Of a stretch of 37,707 nucleotides of DNA, positions 8,479 to 16,409 are shown piece by piece. A model generated the notes under the pieces. The model saw only the letters and a list, made by a program, of their open reading frames with translations. It was not told where the DNA came from and ran no database searches. The translations under genes and the position numbers were made by a program. The stretch is taken from positions 1-37,707 of the IMG/VR virus record IMGVR_UViG_3300021197_001397, one strand, 5' to 3'. The DNA comes from a virus. Numbering within the stretch: position 1 is the first letter of the stretch; each line of letters begins with the position of its first letter.

Positions 8479-11400
8479 TGGCTGACCCATTGAAACCATC
8501 TGCTGATAGATTGTCTAGGCAGTTATCTTCTCCCACAATAAGTGAACCTATTGAGGAGTACACGTTCACACTTGATGAAGAACAACCGATACAAGATTTT
8601 GAGGAAATTGAGTTTGAAGAGACTATTCCATGGATAGATTCCAGTGGAAAACAAACTGATGTTCCAGTCTACGATAATAATAAAAAAAAGATATACCGTC
8701 CTACTTACAATAAAGACGGCATTGAGACCCACGATGACCGTGGGATAATGACGTTTGAGGAGTGGAAAAGAAAAAAAGATGACGGAGTTGATTGGTATCC
8801 CATAGCAAAACAAGCAGTAATTGGATTAGCGGGTGGGTTTGGAAAGATACCCGGTAAGATCAAAGAAGAAGGCTTGCTTGAAGCATCAGCCAACATACCA
8901 GAATCATTCTTAGCAGCAACTGAAGGCTTGAGACTAATTGGTGGAGGTATTGGTAGATTTGCAGCAAAACCATTTCGTAATAAAGAAGAAGAAGATCAGG
9001 CAAGTTACGCGGCATATAAAGAATTTGGAAATGAGATTTTCAGACAACTTGAGCTGAGAAAATCACGACTAGGCGATGTTGCCAGGTATTTTGGTGCTGA
9101 TGAGTTGGCTGAGGTTTATGATGATGGAATTGATCCAGAGGTAGCAGATTCACTCAGTTTGATATTTGACCCCACTTATTTAGTTGGAGGAGGTTTGGTA
9201 AAAGTTGGTGCAGCAGTAGCAAGAAAAGCACCTAAAATTACTAATCAATACGCTAAGAAGATGATTAAAACTGCTGGTGCCGCAGCAGGTTCTAAAGCAG
9301 CAAAACAACTTGGAGAATTTTTAGCAAAGCCAATTACTACTAGTGTTAGTGGTATTGGTTCTGGAGTAGAAAAAATTGGTCGTGGTGTTCAAAAAGCAGG
9401 TACTAAAGCAGCAATCTTTGGGGCTAAAAATCCAAAATTAGCACAGACTCTTCAATATGGAATTGGTGCAGGTGCAGGTGCGTATTCTGCCCCAGAAGGA
9501 CAAAAGATTGCAGGTGCAGTTGGTGGAGCACTTGGTGGTAGGTTTGCGTTAGAGTCAGGAAAAGTTATTGGGCTTGGTGAAGTTATTGAAAAAGGCGCAC
9601 AACGCATTGGAGGTGCTGCACAAGCTGCAAAAATCAACTCAATCAGAACTAGTGGTCTAGGTACAGTTGCCAAGATTAGGCCAATGCGTGAAGACGTAGC
9701 AAAACAGTTTGTAACAGTCGATAATAGATTAGCAAACAAACTACTCTCTGGTGCAGGACAAATGGCTGACACGGTCACTATTGGCGCAGGAATAGGTGCA
9801 GGTTTGGGTGCTATGATGCCGTATGACCCAACTAACCCAGGATGGATAGCTGGGATGGGTTTAGGCACAATTGCAGCTCCTGCTGGTTTACTCTCAGCTA
9901 AAGCATTTAATCAGTTAGCAAGAGTTGAAATCAGTCGAGGTGGTGTACCTGATGCGGGGATGAGGTTACGCCTCAAAGAGACGCCAATGCATCAAATGGC
10001 ATCTGAGGCAGTTGTTAAAAGATTTCTCTCTGGTTTACCAGAGCAACAAAGAGCCAGATTTGTAGATCCAAACAGAAACTTATCAGTTGATGATTTAGCT
10101 TCTCAGGCTGAAGCAGTTGATTGGCTCATGGGTGCTAGAAGAGATACTGGTAAAGATACTAATTTTTTTATTGGAGACACTCAGGAGATCCAAGCAAAGA
10201 CTGGTGGTATTGCTAGAGACGGTGTGGCTGGATTCTATGATTCAGACAGTAACACGGTTTACATTAACACTGATGCAGAGACTCCTAGTTTTACATTATT
10301 TCATGAAGTGTTTCACCCAAGCGAAAAATGGAGTTCGTTAAAGAAAAAATTAGATGAAGAATCTGGGGAGTCATTTAAATCTGATCCATTACAAGATATT
10401 CAAACTGACCTAGCACAAACTATCTTTGGTACTTATGCGCCAGATGGTGGAATGATGAAGCCAGGTCTTTACTCACAGTCAGACATGTTAAGTTTTGCTG
10501 ATCAATATAATGGTCAGTTATACCCAGATCTAACCAGTGAGATAATTTCAAAAAAAGCAGAGATTAAAAAAGTTAAACCTGAGAGCACTGCTGAGTTGGC
10601 AAAAAAACAGGATGAACTGAACAAGCTTTTAGAAGATCAAGAACTAAACAAGAAAGAGCTGGACGCATTCAATGCGTTACCTGATTCATCAAAACGTGAC
10701 TACATGGCACGAGAGTTGATGTCTGATTATTTTGCTATGTTTGGTGAATCAGCCAGACACGGTATTATTCGCAAAGCTAGAAACATCACTCTCAAGAAAG
10801 ATTATTTTAAAGATAAATTTCTTGGGATGAACATCGACAAGTTGAAGTTTAACGTGCTTGGCAGGTTAAAGAAAACGCTTGAGGCTCGTGGTGTAGAATT
10901 TGATTTGGCAGGAAACCCACGGGGAGAAATGACTGCCACTAGTGCGTTGTTTAAATATCCTGATCAAAGCAAAAGCATCTCTGATGTTAAGAATAAGATA
11001 AAAGATGAACGTGCCAAACCTGAAGCTGATGAACCTACTTTAAGACTACTTGAAAAAGAACTTTCTGGTCTTGAAGCAAAGCAGAAACTAGCAGGTAAAG
11101 AAGTGTTGATGTCACCTGAGATTGAACATCTTCTTGCACAATACATCACTGAGAAAGATAAGCTAATAGATCGAGTTTCTGAGACAAGCGACACGGGTGG
11201 ATCAGAAGTAACGGTTAACGCAAAAGATTTACTAAAGAAAAACCCAGACGGCACACCAAAGATCCCAGAGACAGAAGTAAAACGCTGGGCTAGGAGTGGT
11301 TGGCTGAAGACTGATAAAGACGGGAATGTTTTAAACTCAACTGGTGGCAAATGGCAACCTGGACAGAAACCTGCATTTACAACACCAGCAGAAAGAACAC

Positions 11401-14400
11401 GCATGGAGAAGAAGCGTGTTGAGATGTTAGTTGCTGCGCTTAAAGATGTTACTGATGACGTTAACGATGATGCACCTGACACTCCTATTGTAAAAGCTAA
11501 GACTAACGAGAAGACAGGTAAAACAAATTTTAGAGGCTCATATTTTGATGACCGACAGATGGATGCAATTATGGGTGCTGATGATGATGTTGTTCATCCT
11601 GACTTAAAAGCCACTATCAAGATGATGAATGATGCCATCAAAGAAGGCACTGGGGCACCATTCTTGGCAGACTATTGGAAAGCTATCTCTGGTAGAGGTT
11701 ATGACTCAAAAGCACGGATGAAAGTGCAACTGTTCACACCATTTGGCATGGAGATCAGTGGGGCAGGAAATTTTAATGCTAAAGTTTTTAACATTGGCTA
11801 TTTTGAAAACAAGATAAACAGGTGGTTAGGTCAGACGGGAAAAAGAAAGTTTTGGTCAGACTGGGCTGATTCAGACGGTAGAGTGAATGTAGATGAGTTC
11901 CGCACAGATATGATGAAACTGTTAGATACTCATTACTTGAACGATACAACAGTTAAATTTCCTGATGGAATGAAGAAAGAAAAATTATATTCATTCTTAG
12001 GAGTAAAACCAGATGATCCTAGTGTAAGAGATTGGAACAGATCAAAACAAGATTCTAAACTCTTTATTAGTCTCAGGTTTGACAGGATGAGAGAAGTTGC
12101 TCGTGGCATGGGCCAAAGTTATCCTGTCAATTACCACAAAGCTAAGACTAGATATATGCCGGGGAAAACAGCAGAACCTCGCCCGGTGCAAGATGATTTA
12201 GGTTTCTTCAGTCGAGTAGAGCAGGTAGCCATGGGAGACAAGATCCCAAATCGAGGATCGGGCGATCAGATGCTGGCTACGATCAAGAAACAACCAGGCG
12301 TAAAAGAAGAAGAATTAAAATGGCTAGGCTTGGAGGATTATTTACGAGGCAAGAAGCAAGTCACTAAACAAGAACTAACTGACTTCATCCGAGAGAACGA
12401 TATCCAGTTGGAAGAGACTATGTTTAGTGGTGATCGGTATACTCCAATTGATCCTAACAAAGAAACTTCCCCAACCCAATACGAAGAATACCAACTACCC
12501 GGCTCAGAAGATGGTAGCTACAAAGAGATGCTGTTAAGAATGCCTAATGAGAAAGAAAGTGCTAGAGATTTATTAGGTGAACCTAAAAAAATATCAGTTG
12601 AAGAAAGCGTTGAATACGAAGGAGCAAATGATTATTTTGATGAAGATAAAACAATTGATAATTATTTCATTCCTGAAGGCTATTCTATTGAAAACAAAAA
12701 AGATTTTGACGATGGAACAGGCAATGTTCCAGAATACATAACTAGTGAATGGAATATTTTGGATGACAGAACTGATGTTGTAGCAGAAGGCAACACCCCA
12801 GAAGAAGCAGTTGCAAACTTGCACAGAAAATACTCTAGAAATTACTTAGGTGATTTAAAACCTGTTTCACTTGGATCAGCATTTAACCCAGCTAGAATTG
12901 ACCACGTTCTTAAATATGATGGTGGTTTTGAAATAGGTGTTAGGGCTGATGGTAAATATGATTTAGAACTTAGAGACCTAGATTCCATCAATTCATCTGA
13001 TGTCATCTCTGATGATTTAGCTAAATTTGAGAGAAGACTTGCTGATTTCGCTATAGATGAAGGCATGATAGATGGGGTTAAATCCAAAAACTTCAGATCA
13101 TCTCATTTTAATGAAAAAAACATTTTAGCTCATGTGCGATTCAACACCCGCATTGGGCCAAATGGTGAAAAGATTTTATTCATTGAGGAGCTACAATCTG
13201 ATTGGCATTCAGAAGGACGGAAGCGTGGGTATGGAGAAGAAGTCCCAGACGCACCATTCAAATCATCATGGCATGAGTTAGCAACCAAAAGAATGCTGCG
13301 CTATGCCGCTGAGAACGGATATGACAAGTTGGCGTTTATCGATGGGAAACAAACATCTGATCGGTACAATTTAGGAAATAAAATAGACAGACTAGTTGTT
13401 CACAAAAATGATGAAAGCAACACCATTGCACTTGAAGCAGATGGCAATCTGGTTAAATCAGGAGTTAAAGAATCAGAGCTTGAAAGCTATGTAGGAAAAG
13501 AAGTCGCTAAAGATATTATTGAAGGACTTTCAGAGGAGCGTCCTGACATGGGAGGCACTCGAACTGTTGAGCTTTACGGGGATGATCTTCAAATTAACAA
13601 AGCTTGGGCATTCAACTTGTACGACAAAATGATCCCGCAATTCCTCAAGAAATACGGCAAGAAATTTGGTTCGAAAGTCGAGGATGTGAAGGTTAGTACA
13701 ACTGACGCTGAGTTTAGAGATCAGTTTGCTAATTTAAAGAATTTCAAAGCAATAGACATCACACCTCAAATGCGAAGTGAAGATGGAGTGATGGGAGGTC
13801 AGGTTAGGTTTATGCCGGGGATTGAAAAAGTTACTTCAAATGAACCTGGAATAGTTACTAACAATGTTAATATTAAATCTGGAGCATTTAATGGTGTTAG
13901 GTTCATGCCTGGTACATCAGTGCCCAAGATTACACTAGATAAGATAGCTAAATCTAACCCATTTATAATAACTGCTGATTCAATGGCAGACATGACCTAC
14001 ACTGTTCCAGACTCAGGTGTTGAAATTAAACTGCACGGAGGTCCAATGTTTTCATATCGTCCCGGTAATGCAGTTTGGGCATCCAATAAAAGTGCAGCAG
14101 GTAGAATTGGTAACCATGTTGATCGAACTGGTCAGCGTTTCGCATTGATCATGTTGCAGAATGGTGTGAATCATGCAAAAAACAAAAGTATGGGGCGTGT
14201 ATTTGTTGAGGAATTAAAAGCTAGAAAAGAATCAAAAAAAATTAAATCTGGCGATCTGAAAAAGATGCTGACATACGCTAGTGAAAGAGCAGGTTTAGAA
14301 AAACCAATTAAAAACTTAACGGAACTTGAAGATTTTTATTCATTTTGGGATTGGGATGTTCGCGGGAAATTCTTTGACACATTTGGGCTTGTAAGAACAC

Positions 14401-14780
14401 CAATTGGAGATCCCAAAAAAGCAGGTTTTTTCGATTATAAAAAAATAATTAGAGACACAACTCAACCTCAATTTTTAGATAAACCAACAGGTACAATAGT
14501 AGGTGCTATTGAATTTAAAAGCGGCAAACGATTCAATGCTGATGAGTTGGGTGCAGAACCTCACAGCAGTTATGACACTATGTTAGAAGGACGAGGAGTT
14601 GGATTATTTAAAAACCCACCTCATATTAGTGATGTGCTTGATGTTCCTGATAATCAAAGATCAGTGTTCACTCTGCAAAAACGTCTTTCATCTCCTAATA
14701 GACTGAAACAAGCGGCAGATGCTGAGAATAAACTTAATACTATCCGTAAAAAATTTAAAAATAAAAAGATTCTAAAATGA
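8478..14780 (+). CDS. Giant polyvalent ejection protein with HExxH metalloprotease motif
   Basis: 2100 residues; third gene of the ejection block, in the position of T7 gp16. Residues ~1-100 are acidic. Residues ~110-500 hold several Gly/Ala-rich hydrophobic glycine-zipper stretches (for example VTIGAGIGAGLGAMM) that could span the host membrane. A zinc-protease motif HEVFH is at 609-613, preceded by GFYDSDSNTVYINTDAE. Coiled coils follow. About 1240-1775 is the module known from large polyvalent phage proteins: LPGSEDGSYKEMLLRMP, SSHFNEKNILAHVRF, ELQSDWH at 1571-1577 and RYAAENGYD at 1608-1616. A last module (LHGGPMFSYRPGNAVWAS) is at about 1855-2090. R[FY]MPG tags occur at 1225, 1777 and 1808. 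No T7-type transglycosylase domain was recognised. Confidence 0.75.
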   Translation: MADPLKPSADRLSRQLSSPTISEPIEEYTFTLDEEQPIQDFEEIEFEETIPWIDSSGKQTDVPVYDNNKKKIYRPTYNKDGIETHDDRGIMTFEEWKRKKDDGVDWYPIAKQAVIGLAGGFGKIPGKIKEEGLLEASANIPESFLAATEGLRLIGGGIGRFAAKPFRNKEEEDQASYAAYKEFGNEIFRQLELRKSRLGDVARYFGADELAEVYDDGIDPEVADSLSLIFDPTYLVGGGLVKVGAAVARKAPKITNQYAKKMIKTAGAAAGSKAAKQLGEFLAKPITTSVSGIGSGVEKIGRGVQKAGTKAAIFGAKNPKLAQTLQYGIGAGAGAYSAPEGQKIAGAVGGALGGRFALESGKVIGLGEVIEKGAQRIGGAAQAAKINSIRTSGLGTVAKIRPMREDVAKQFVTVDNRLANKLLSGAGQMADTVTIGAGIGAGLGAMMPYDPTNPGWIAGMGLGTIAAPAGLLSAKAFNQLARVEISRGGVPDAGMRLRLKETPMHQMASEAVVKRFLSGLPEQQRARFVDPNRNLSVDDLASQAEAVDWLMGARRDTGKDTNFFIGDTQEIQAKTGGIARDGVAGFYDSDSNTVYINTDAETPSFTLFHEVFHPSEKWSSLKKKLDEESGESFKSDPLQDIQTDLAQTIFGTYAPDGGMMKPGLYSQSDMLSFADQYNGQLYPDLTSEIISKKAEIKKVKPESTAELAKKQDELNKLLEDQELNKKELDAFNALPDSSKRDYMARELMSDYFAMFGESARHGIIRKARNITLKKDYFKDKFLGMNIDKLKFNVLGRLKKTLEARGVEFDLAGNPRGEMTATSALFKYPDQSKSISDVKNKIKDERAKPEADEPTLRLLEKELSGLEAKQKLAGKEVLMSPEIEHLLAQYITEKDKLIDRVSETSDTGGSEVTVNAKDLLKKNPDGTPKIPETEVKRWARSGWLKTDKDGNVLNSTGGKWQPGQKPAFTTPAERTRMEKKRVEMLVAALKDVTDDVNDDAPDTPIVKAKTNEKTGKTNFRGSYFDDRQMDAIMGADDDVVHPDLKATIKMMNDAIKEGTGAPFLADYWKAISGRGYDSKARMKVQLFTPFGMEISGAGNFNAKVFNIGYFENKINRWLGQTGKRKFWSDWADSDGRVNVDEFRTDMMKLLDTHYLNDTTVKFPDGMKKEKLYSFLGVKPDDPSVRDWNRSKQDSKLFISLRFDRMREVARGMGQSYPVNYHKAKTRYMPGKTAEPRPVQDDLGFFSRVEQVAMGDKIPNRGSGDQMLATIKKQPGVKEEELKWLGLEDYLRGKKQVTKQELTDFIRENDIQLEETMFSGDRYTPIDPNKETSPTQYEEYQLPGSEDGSYKEMLLRMPNEKESARDLLGEPKKISVEESVEYEGANDYFDEDKTIDNYFIPEGYSIENKKDFDDGTGNVPEYITSEWNILDDRTDVVAEGNTPEEAVANLHRKYSRNYLGDLKPVSLGSAFNPARIDHVLKYDGGFEIGVRADGKYDLELRDLDSINSSDVISDDLAKFERRLADFAIDEGMIDGVKSKNFRSSHFNEKNILAHVRFNTRIGPNGEKILFIEELQSDWHSEGRKRGYGEEVPDAPFKSSWHELATKRMLRYAAENGYDKLAFIDGKQTSDRYNLGNKIDRLVVHKNDESNTIALEADGNLVKSGVKESELESYVGKEVAKDIIEGLSEERPDMGGTRTVELYGDDLQINKAWAFNLYDKMIPQFLKKYGKKFGSKVEDVKVSTTDAEFRDQFANLKNFKAIDITPQMRSEDGVMGGQVRFMPGIEKVTSNEPGIVTNNVNIKSGAFNGVRFMPGTSVPKITLDKIAKSNPFIITADSMADMTYTVPDSGVEIKLHGGPMFSYRPGNAVWASNKSAAGRIGNHVDRTGQRFALIMLQNGVNHAKNKSMGRVFVEELKARKESKKIKSGDLKKMLTYASERAGLEKPIKNLTELEDFYSFWDWDVRGKFFDTFGLVRTPIGDPKKAGFFDYKKIIRDTTQPQFLDKPTGTIVGAIEFKSGKRFNADELGAEPHSSYDTMLEGRGVGLFKNPPHISDVLDVPDNQRSVFTLQKRLSSPNRLKQAADAENKLNTIRKKFKNKKILK

Positions 14781-15580
14781 GCAGAAAGAAACTTGGTCAG
14801 AGACTCATGGAAATGTCGCAGAGGAAATCTGCGCCAGTGGTTGAAGAGGTCACGACAGTAAAACGATATACTGATAGTGACAGGTTCAAAGCACCTCTGG
14901 CTGAAAGCATCGATGAATATGATTCAGACTATTCAGTCCCAGCACCTAAGCGTGATGATTTTATTAGCAGGATGTTTCCTAACCTAACTGCTGCTGTTGG
15001 ACTCTTTGGAAAAATTAAAGACAATGTTCAAGACAAGTACACTAAAGCTGAACTAAAAAAACTGGATGAGAGTGTTTTAGATTCAGTTTTAGTTGATCAA
15101 CTGTCTAAATTGGAAAATATGCTTTCCATGAATAGTTTGGAAAAAAACTTGGCCCCAGTTGACAGCAGGATCAACAAACAGCAGGTCAAGAATGACATCA
15201 TAGCGCAGAAAGACTCAAATGCCGTAGACGCAAGACTGGAGGCAGCATTAGCCAATCCGCAAAAAGTGCAGACTAATGATGAAGCTTTAGAGCAATTAGA
15301 TCAGGTTGAGGAGCAGATTGAGGCTTTTTCTGATGTTGAGCTAACCTCATTGATCAAAAACGAGAGAGGTACAGGTTTTGCAAATATTATTCTACCATCC
15401 GGGGAGGAGCTTAAAATGATGGAGGATATGGCAGACACCTATTTTAGATTTGCTGGTGTAAAAAGAACCCCGTTACAATTGTGGGTCTCAGTTCATTATC
15501 CAGATATGGATGAGACGTTCAGTGATTGGTTGGCACATAATTTTGAACCTAATAACGATGCCGAAGAAGATACACAATAA
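14777..15580 (+). CDS. Hypothetical virion-associated protein
   Basis: 267 residues, starting within the end of the giant gene (ATGA overlap). The N-terminus is basic (MSRKKLGQRLMEMSQRK). The middle is helical and acidic with coiled-coil character (EALEQLDQVEEQIEAF). The last 60 residues include a possible small folded domain (LQLWVSVHYPDMDETFSDWL) and an acidic end. No family was recognised. Coupling to the ejection genes suggests a virion or assembly role. The next small basic gene overlaps its last 23 bases. Confidence 0.6.
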   Translation: MSRKKLGQRLMEMSQRKSAPVVEEVTTVKRYTDSDRFKAPLAESIDEYDSDYSVPAPKRDDFISRMFPNLTAAVGLFGKIKDNVQDKYTKAELKKLDESVLDSVLVDQLSKLENMLSMNSLEKNLAPVDSRINKQQVKNDIIAQKDSNAVDARLEAALANPQKVQTNDEALEQLDQVEEQIEAFSDVELTSLIKNERGTGFANIILPSGEELKMMEDMADTYFRFAGVKRTPLQLWVSVHYPDMDETFSDWLAHNFEPNNDAEEDTQ

Positions 15581-15707
15581 ATTGAAAAGCTCCGCGAAGA
15601 AACGCGGATTGACGGGGGATCGGGCCAATGCCTACATCTACGGATCGATGGCAAAAATCAAGAGTGGGCGCAGTGGGCGAGCTACTGGTAGCCGCAAGGC
15701 TAGTTGA
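15558..15707 (+). CDS. Small basic phage protein (MPKKIHNKL type)
   Basis: 49 residues starting at ATG 15558, inside the end of the previous gene. Sequence features are MPKKIHNKLKSSAKKRGLTG, DRANAYIYGSMAKIK and a Ser/Arg/Gly-rich end. Short proteins with Lys-x-Leu, Lys-Lys-Gly-Leu-x-Gly-Asp-Arg and Ala-Tyr-x-Tyr-Gly-x-Met-x-Lys-Ile are common in marine phages and lack a known role. I chose this ATG because the conserved-looking part begins here. It overlaps the nuclease frame downstream by up to 80 bases. Confidence 0.6.
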   Translation: MPKKIHNKLKSSAKKRGLTGDRANAYIYGSMAKIKSGRSGRATGSRKAS

Positions 15708-16032
15708 GCTTGGCTTTGAAATCTTCTGGGCGGCGAACAAAGCCACTGCCGGGGTAGATTTTATTTGCTCCTGGGGTGGCAAACTCAGCCGAGTACAAAT
15801 CAAAACCAAATTCGTTCCTAGGACAAATGCGAGTGGGCAAGATGTCAAATGTGCCTCTGATCCTAAATTGTACGATTATTTGATTTGCTACCTACACCAC
15901 CACCATGCTACCTACGTCTTGCCTGCTGATGCAGCGCAGACCAAGAACCTAACATTCTATCCAGACGGGTTAACCTCCCGCGCTAATGCTAACTATGAGA
16001 AATACAGAGACGCATGGCATCTATTGAAATGA
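15628..16032 (+). CDS. PD-(D/E)XK nuclease-like protein
   Basis: 134 residues. The nuclease signature is visible as GELLVAARLVELGFEIFWA (Glu18), GVDFI (Asp44) and VQIKTK (Gln57-x-Lys59). This is the order used by small PD-(D/E)XK endonucleases with an E-D-QxK active site. A histidine run (LHHHH) follows at about 89-93. The ATG at 15628 overlaps the preceding basic gene by 80 bases. A GTG at 15664 directly before the Glu18 helix is an alternative start. The gene ends 10 bases before the attP arm repeats. Possible roles are junction or end processing during replication or integration. Confidence 0.65.
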   Translation: MPTSTDRWQKSRVGAVGELLVAARLVELGFEIFWAANKATAGVDFICSWGGKLSRVQIKTKFVPRTNASGQDVKCASDPKLYDYLICYLHHHHATYVLPADAAQTKNLTFYPDGLTSRANANYEKYRDAWHLLK

Positions 16033-16042
16033 TTTGGTTAAA

Positions 16043-16068
16043 GTGTGGTGAGTTTGTGGTGAGTTTCA
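16043..16068 (+). repeat. attP left arm: 26-bp direct repeat, copy 1
   Basis: A 26-base unit containing two adjacent copies of GTGGTGAGTTT and ending in CA. Copy 2 at 16295-16320 has the same orientation and differs at two positions by eye. The two copies flank the tRNA-like core at a spacing of 252 bases. Such repeated 11-mers fit arm-type integrase binding sites. Confidence 0.7.
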
Positions 16069-16118
16069 GCAATTGAATGGTAAATAAGTCTTTTTCCTAG
16101 AAAAAAAGTTAAATGGCT

Positions 16119-16168
16119 TAGGATTGAAAATCCGTGTGTCCCCGGTTCGATTCCGGGTCCAGCCACCA
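16119..16168 (+). other. tRNA-Phe 3' half, likely att core
   Basis: From 5' to 3' the segment has: a 5' anticodon arm TAGGA; loop TTGAAAA (anticodon GAA at 16126-16128); TCCGT; variable GTGTC; T stem CCCGG; loop TTCGATT; T stem CCGGG; acceptor strand TCCAGCC; discriminator A; and CCA. The D arm and 5' acceptor strand are absent, so this is not a complete tRNA. Phage integrases commonly use such 3' halves, so that integration restores the host tRNA. The anticodon-stem bases TAGGA/TCCGT pair imperfectly, which suggests identity to the host starts near 16121. The GAA loop points to tRNA-Phe. Confidence 0.75.
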
Positions 16169-16263
16169 CTCTTTCTTCTAAGAAATCTTCTTCTTTCCTC
16201 AATGTACCAACAATAAAACGGATTTAATGGTCCTAACTGATTACCAGTTTACAGTGCCACTGA

Positions 16264-16280
16264 GTGACATAGAGTGTCAC
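16264..16280. promoter_or_regulatory. Inverted repeat in attP
   Basis: GTGACA (16264-16269) and TGTCAC (16275-16280) form a perfect 6-bp dyad around TAGAG, between core and right arm. This could be an excisionase or regulator site. Function is inferred only from symmetry and location. Confidence 0.4.
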
Positions 16281-16294
16281 ATGGTGCCTCATTT

Positions 16295-16320
16295 GTGTGG
16301 TGAGTTTGCGGGGAGTTTCA
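16295..16320 (+). repeat. attP right arm: 26-bp direct repeat, copy 2
   Basis: Second copy of the left-arm unit: GTGGTGAGTTT (16297-16307) followed by the imperfect GCGGGGAGTTT and CA. It lies between the tRNA-like core and the integrase gene, as expected for a P' arm site. Confidence 0.7.
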
Positions 16321-16355
16321 AACTGAAGAAAAATAAATATTTTACATAAACTGTG

Positions 16356-16383
16356 TTGACAGGTGTACATACAGGTGTATGGT
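16356..16383 (+). promoter_or_regulatory. Candidate integrase promoter
   Basis: TTGACA (16356-16361), a 16-base spacer and TATGGT (16378-16383) resemble a sigma-70 promoter, with a perfect -35 and a weak -10. It overlaps the two AGGTGTA copies (16361 and 16373) and lies 27 bases before the integrase ATG. Binding at the GGTGTAT element would therefore control this promoter. Confidence 0.4.
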
Positions 16384-16387
16384 CACC
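16374..16387 (+). promoter_or_regulatory. Candidate shared operator, site A (integrase)
   Basis: GGTGTATGGTCACC, one of three matches to GGTGTATNNNCRCC in the window. The GGTG/CACC ends are inverted, giving partial dyad symmetry. A further AGGTGTA lies 12 bases upstream (16361). It is 22 bases before the integrase start codon. Confidence 0.4.
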
Positions 16388-16409
16388 CCAGAGGCATTAA
16401 AAAGCTAAA

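Larger units (their letters stand above)
16033..16409 (+). other. attP: Phage attachment-site region (attP) between nuclease and integrase
   Basis: This 377-base gene-free stretch has three elements in typical attP order. First is a left arm of two adjacent 11-mers, GTGGTGAGTTT (16045-16055 and 16056-16066). Second is a tRNA 3' half as core (16119-16168). Third is a right arm with the same tandem pair (16297-16318). An inverted repeat at 16264-16280 and a candidate integrase promoter at 16356-16383 complete it. It lies directly upstream of the integrase gene, the usual place for attP. Crossover positions cannot be fixed without the host sequence. Confidence 0.75.

Noticed and set aside
9452-9868. 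Long minus-strand ORFs (for example here and at 10964-11482 and 1117-1509)
   Set aside because: They lie antisense to well-supported genes, are Pro/Ala/Ser-rich as expected of shadows of Gly/Ala or Ser/Thr codons, and show no motifs.
16081-16170. A functional tRNA gene
   Set aside because: Only the 3' half from the anticodon arm to CCA is present; no D arm or 5' acceptor strand precedes it, so it is read as an attachment core.
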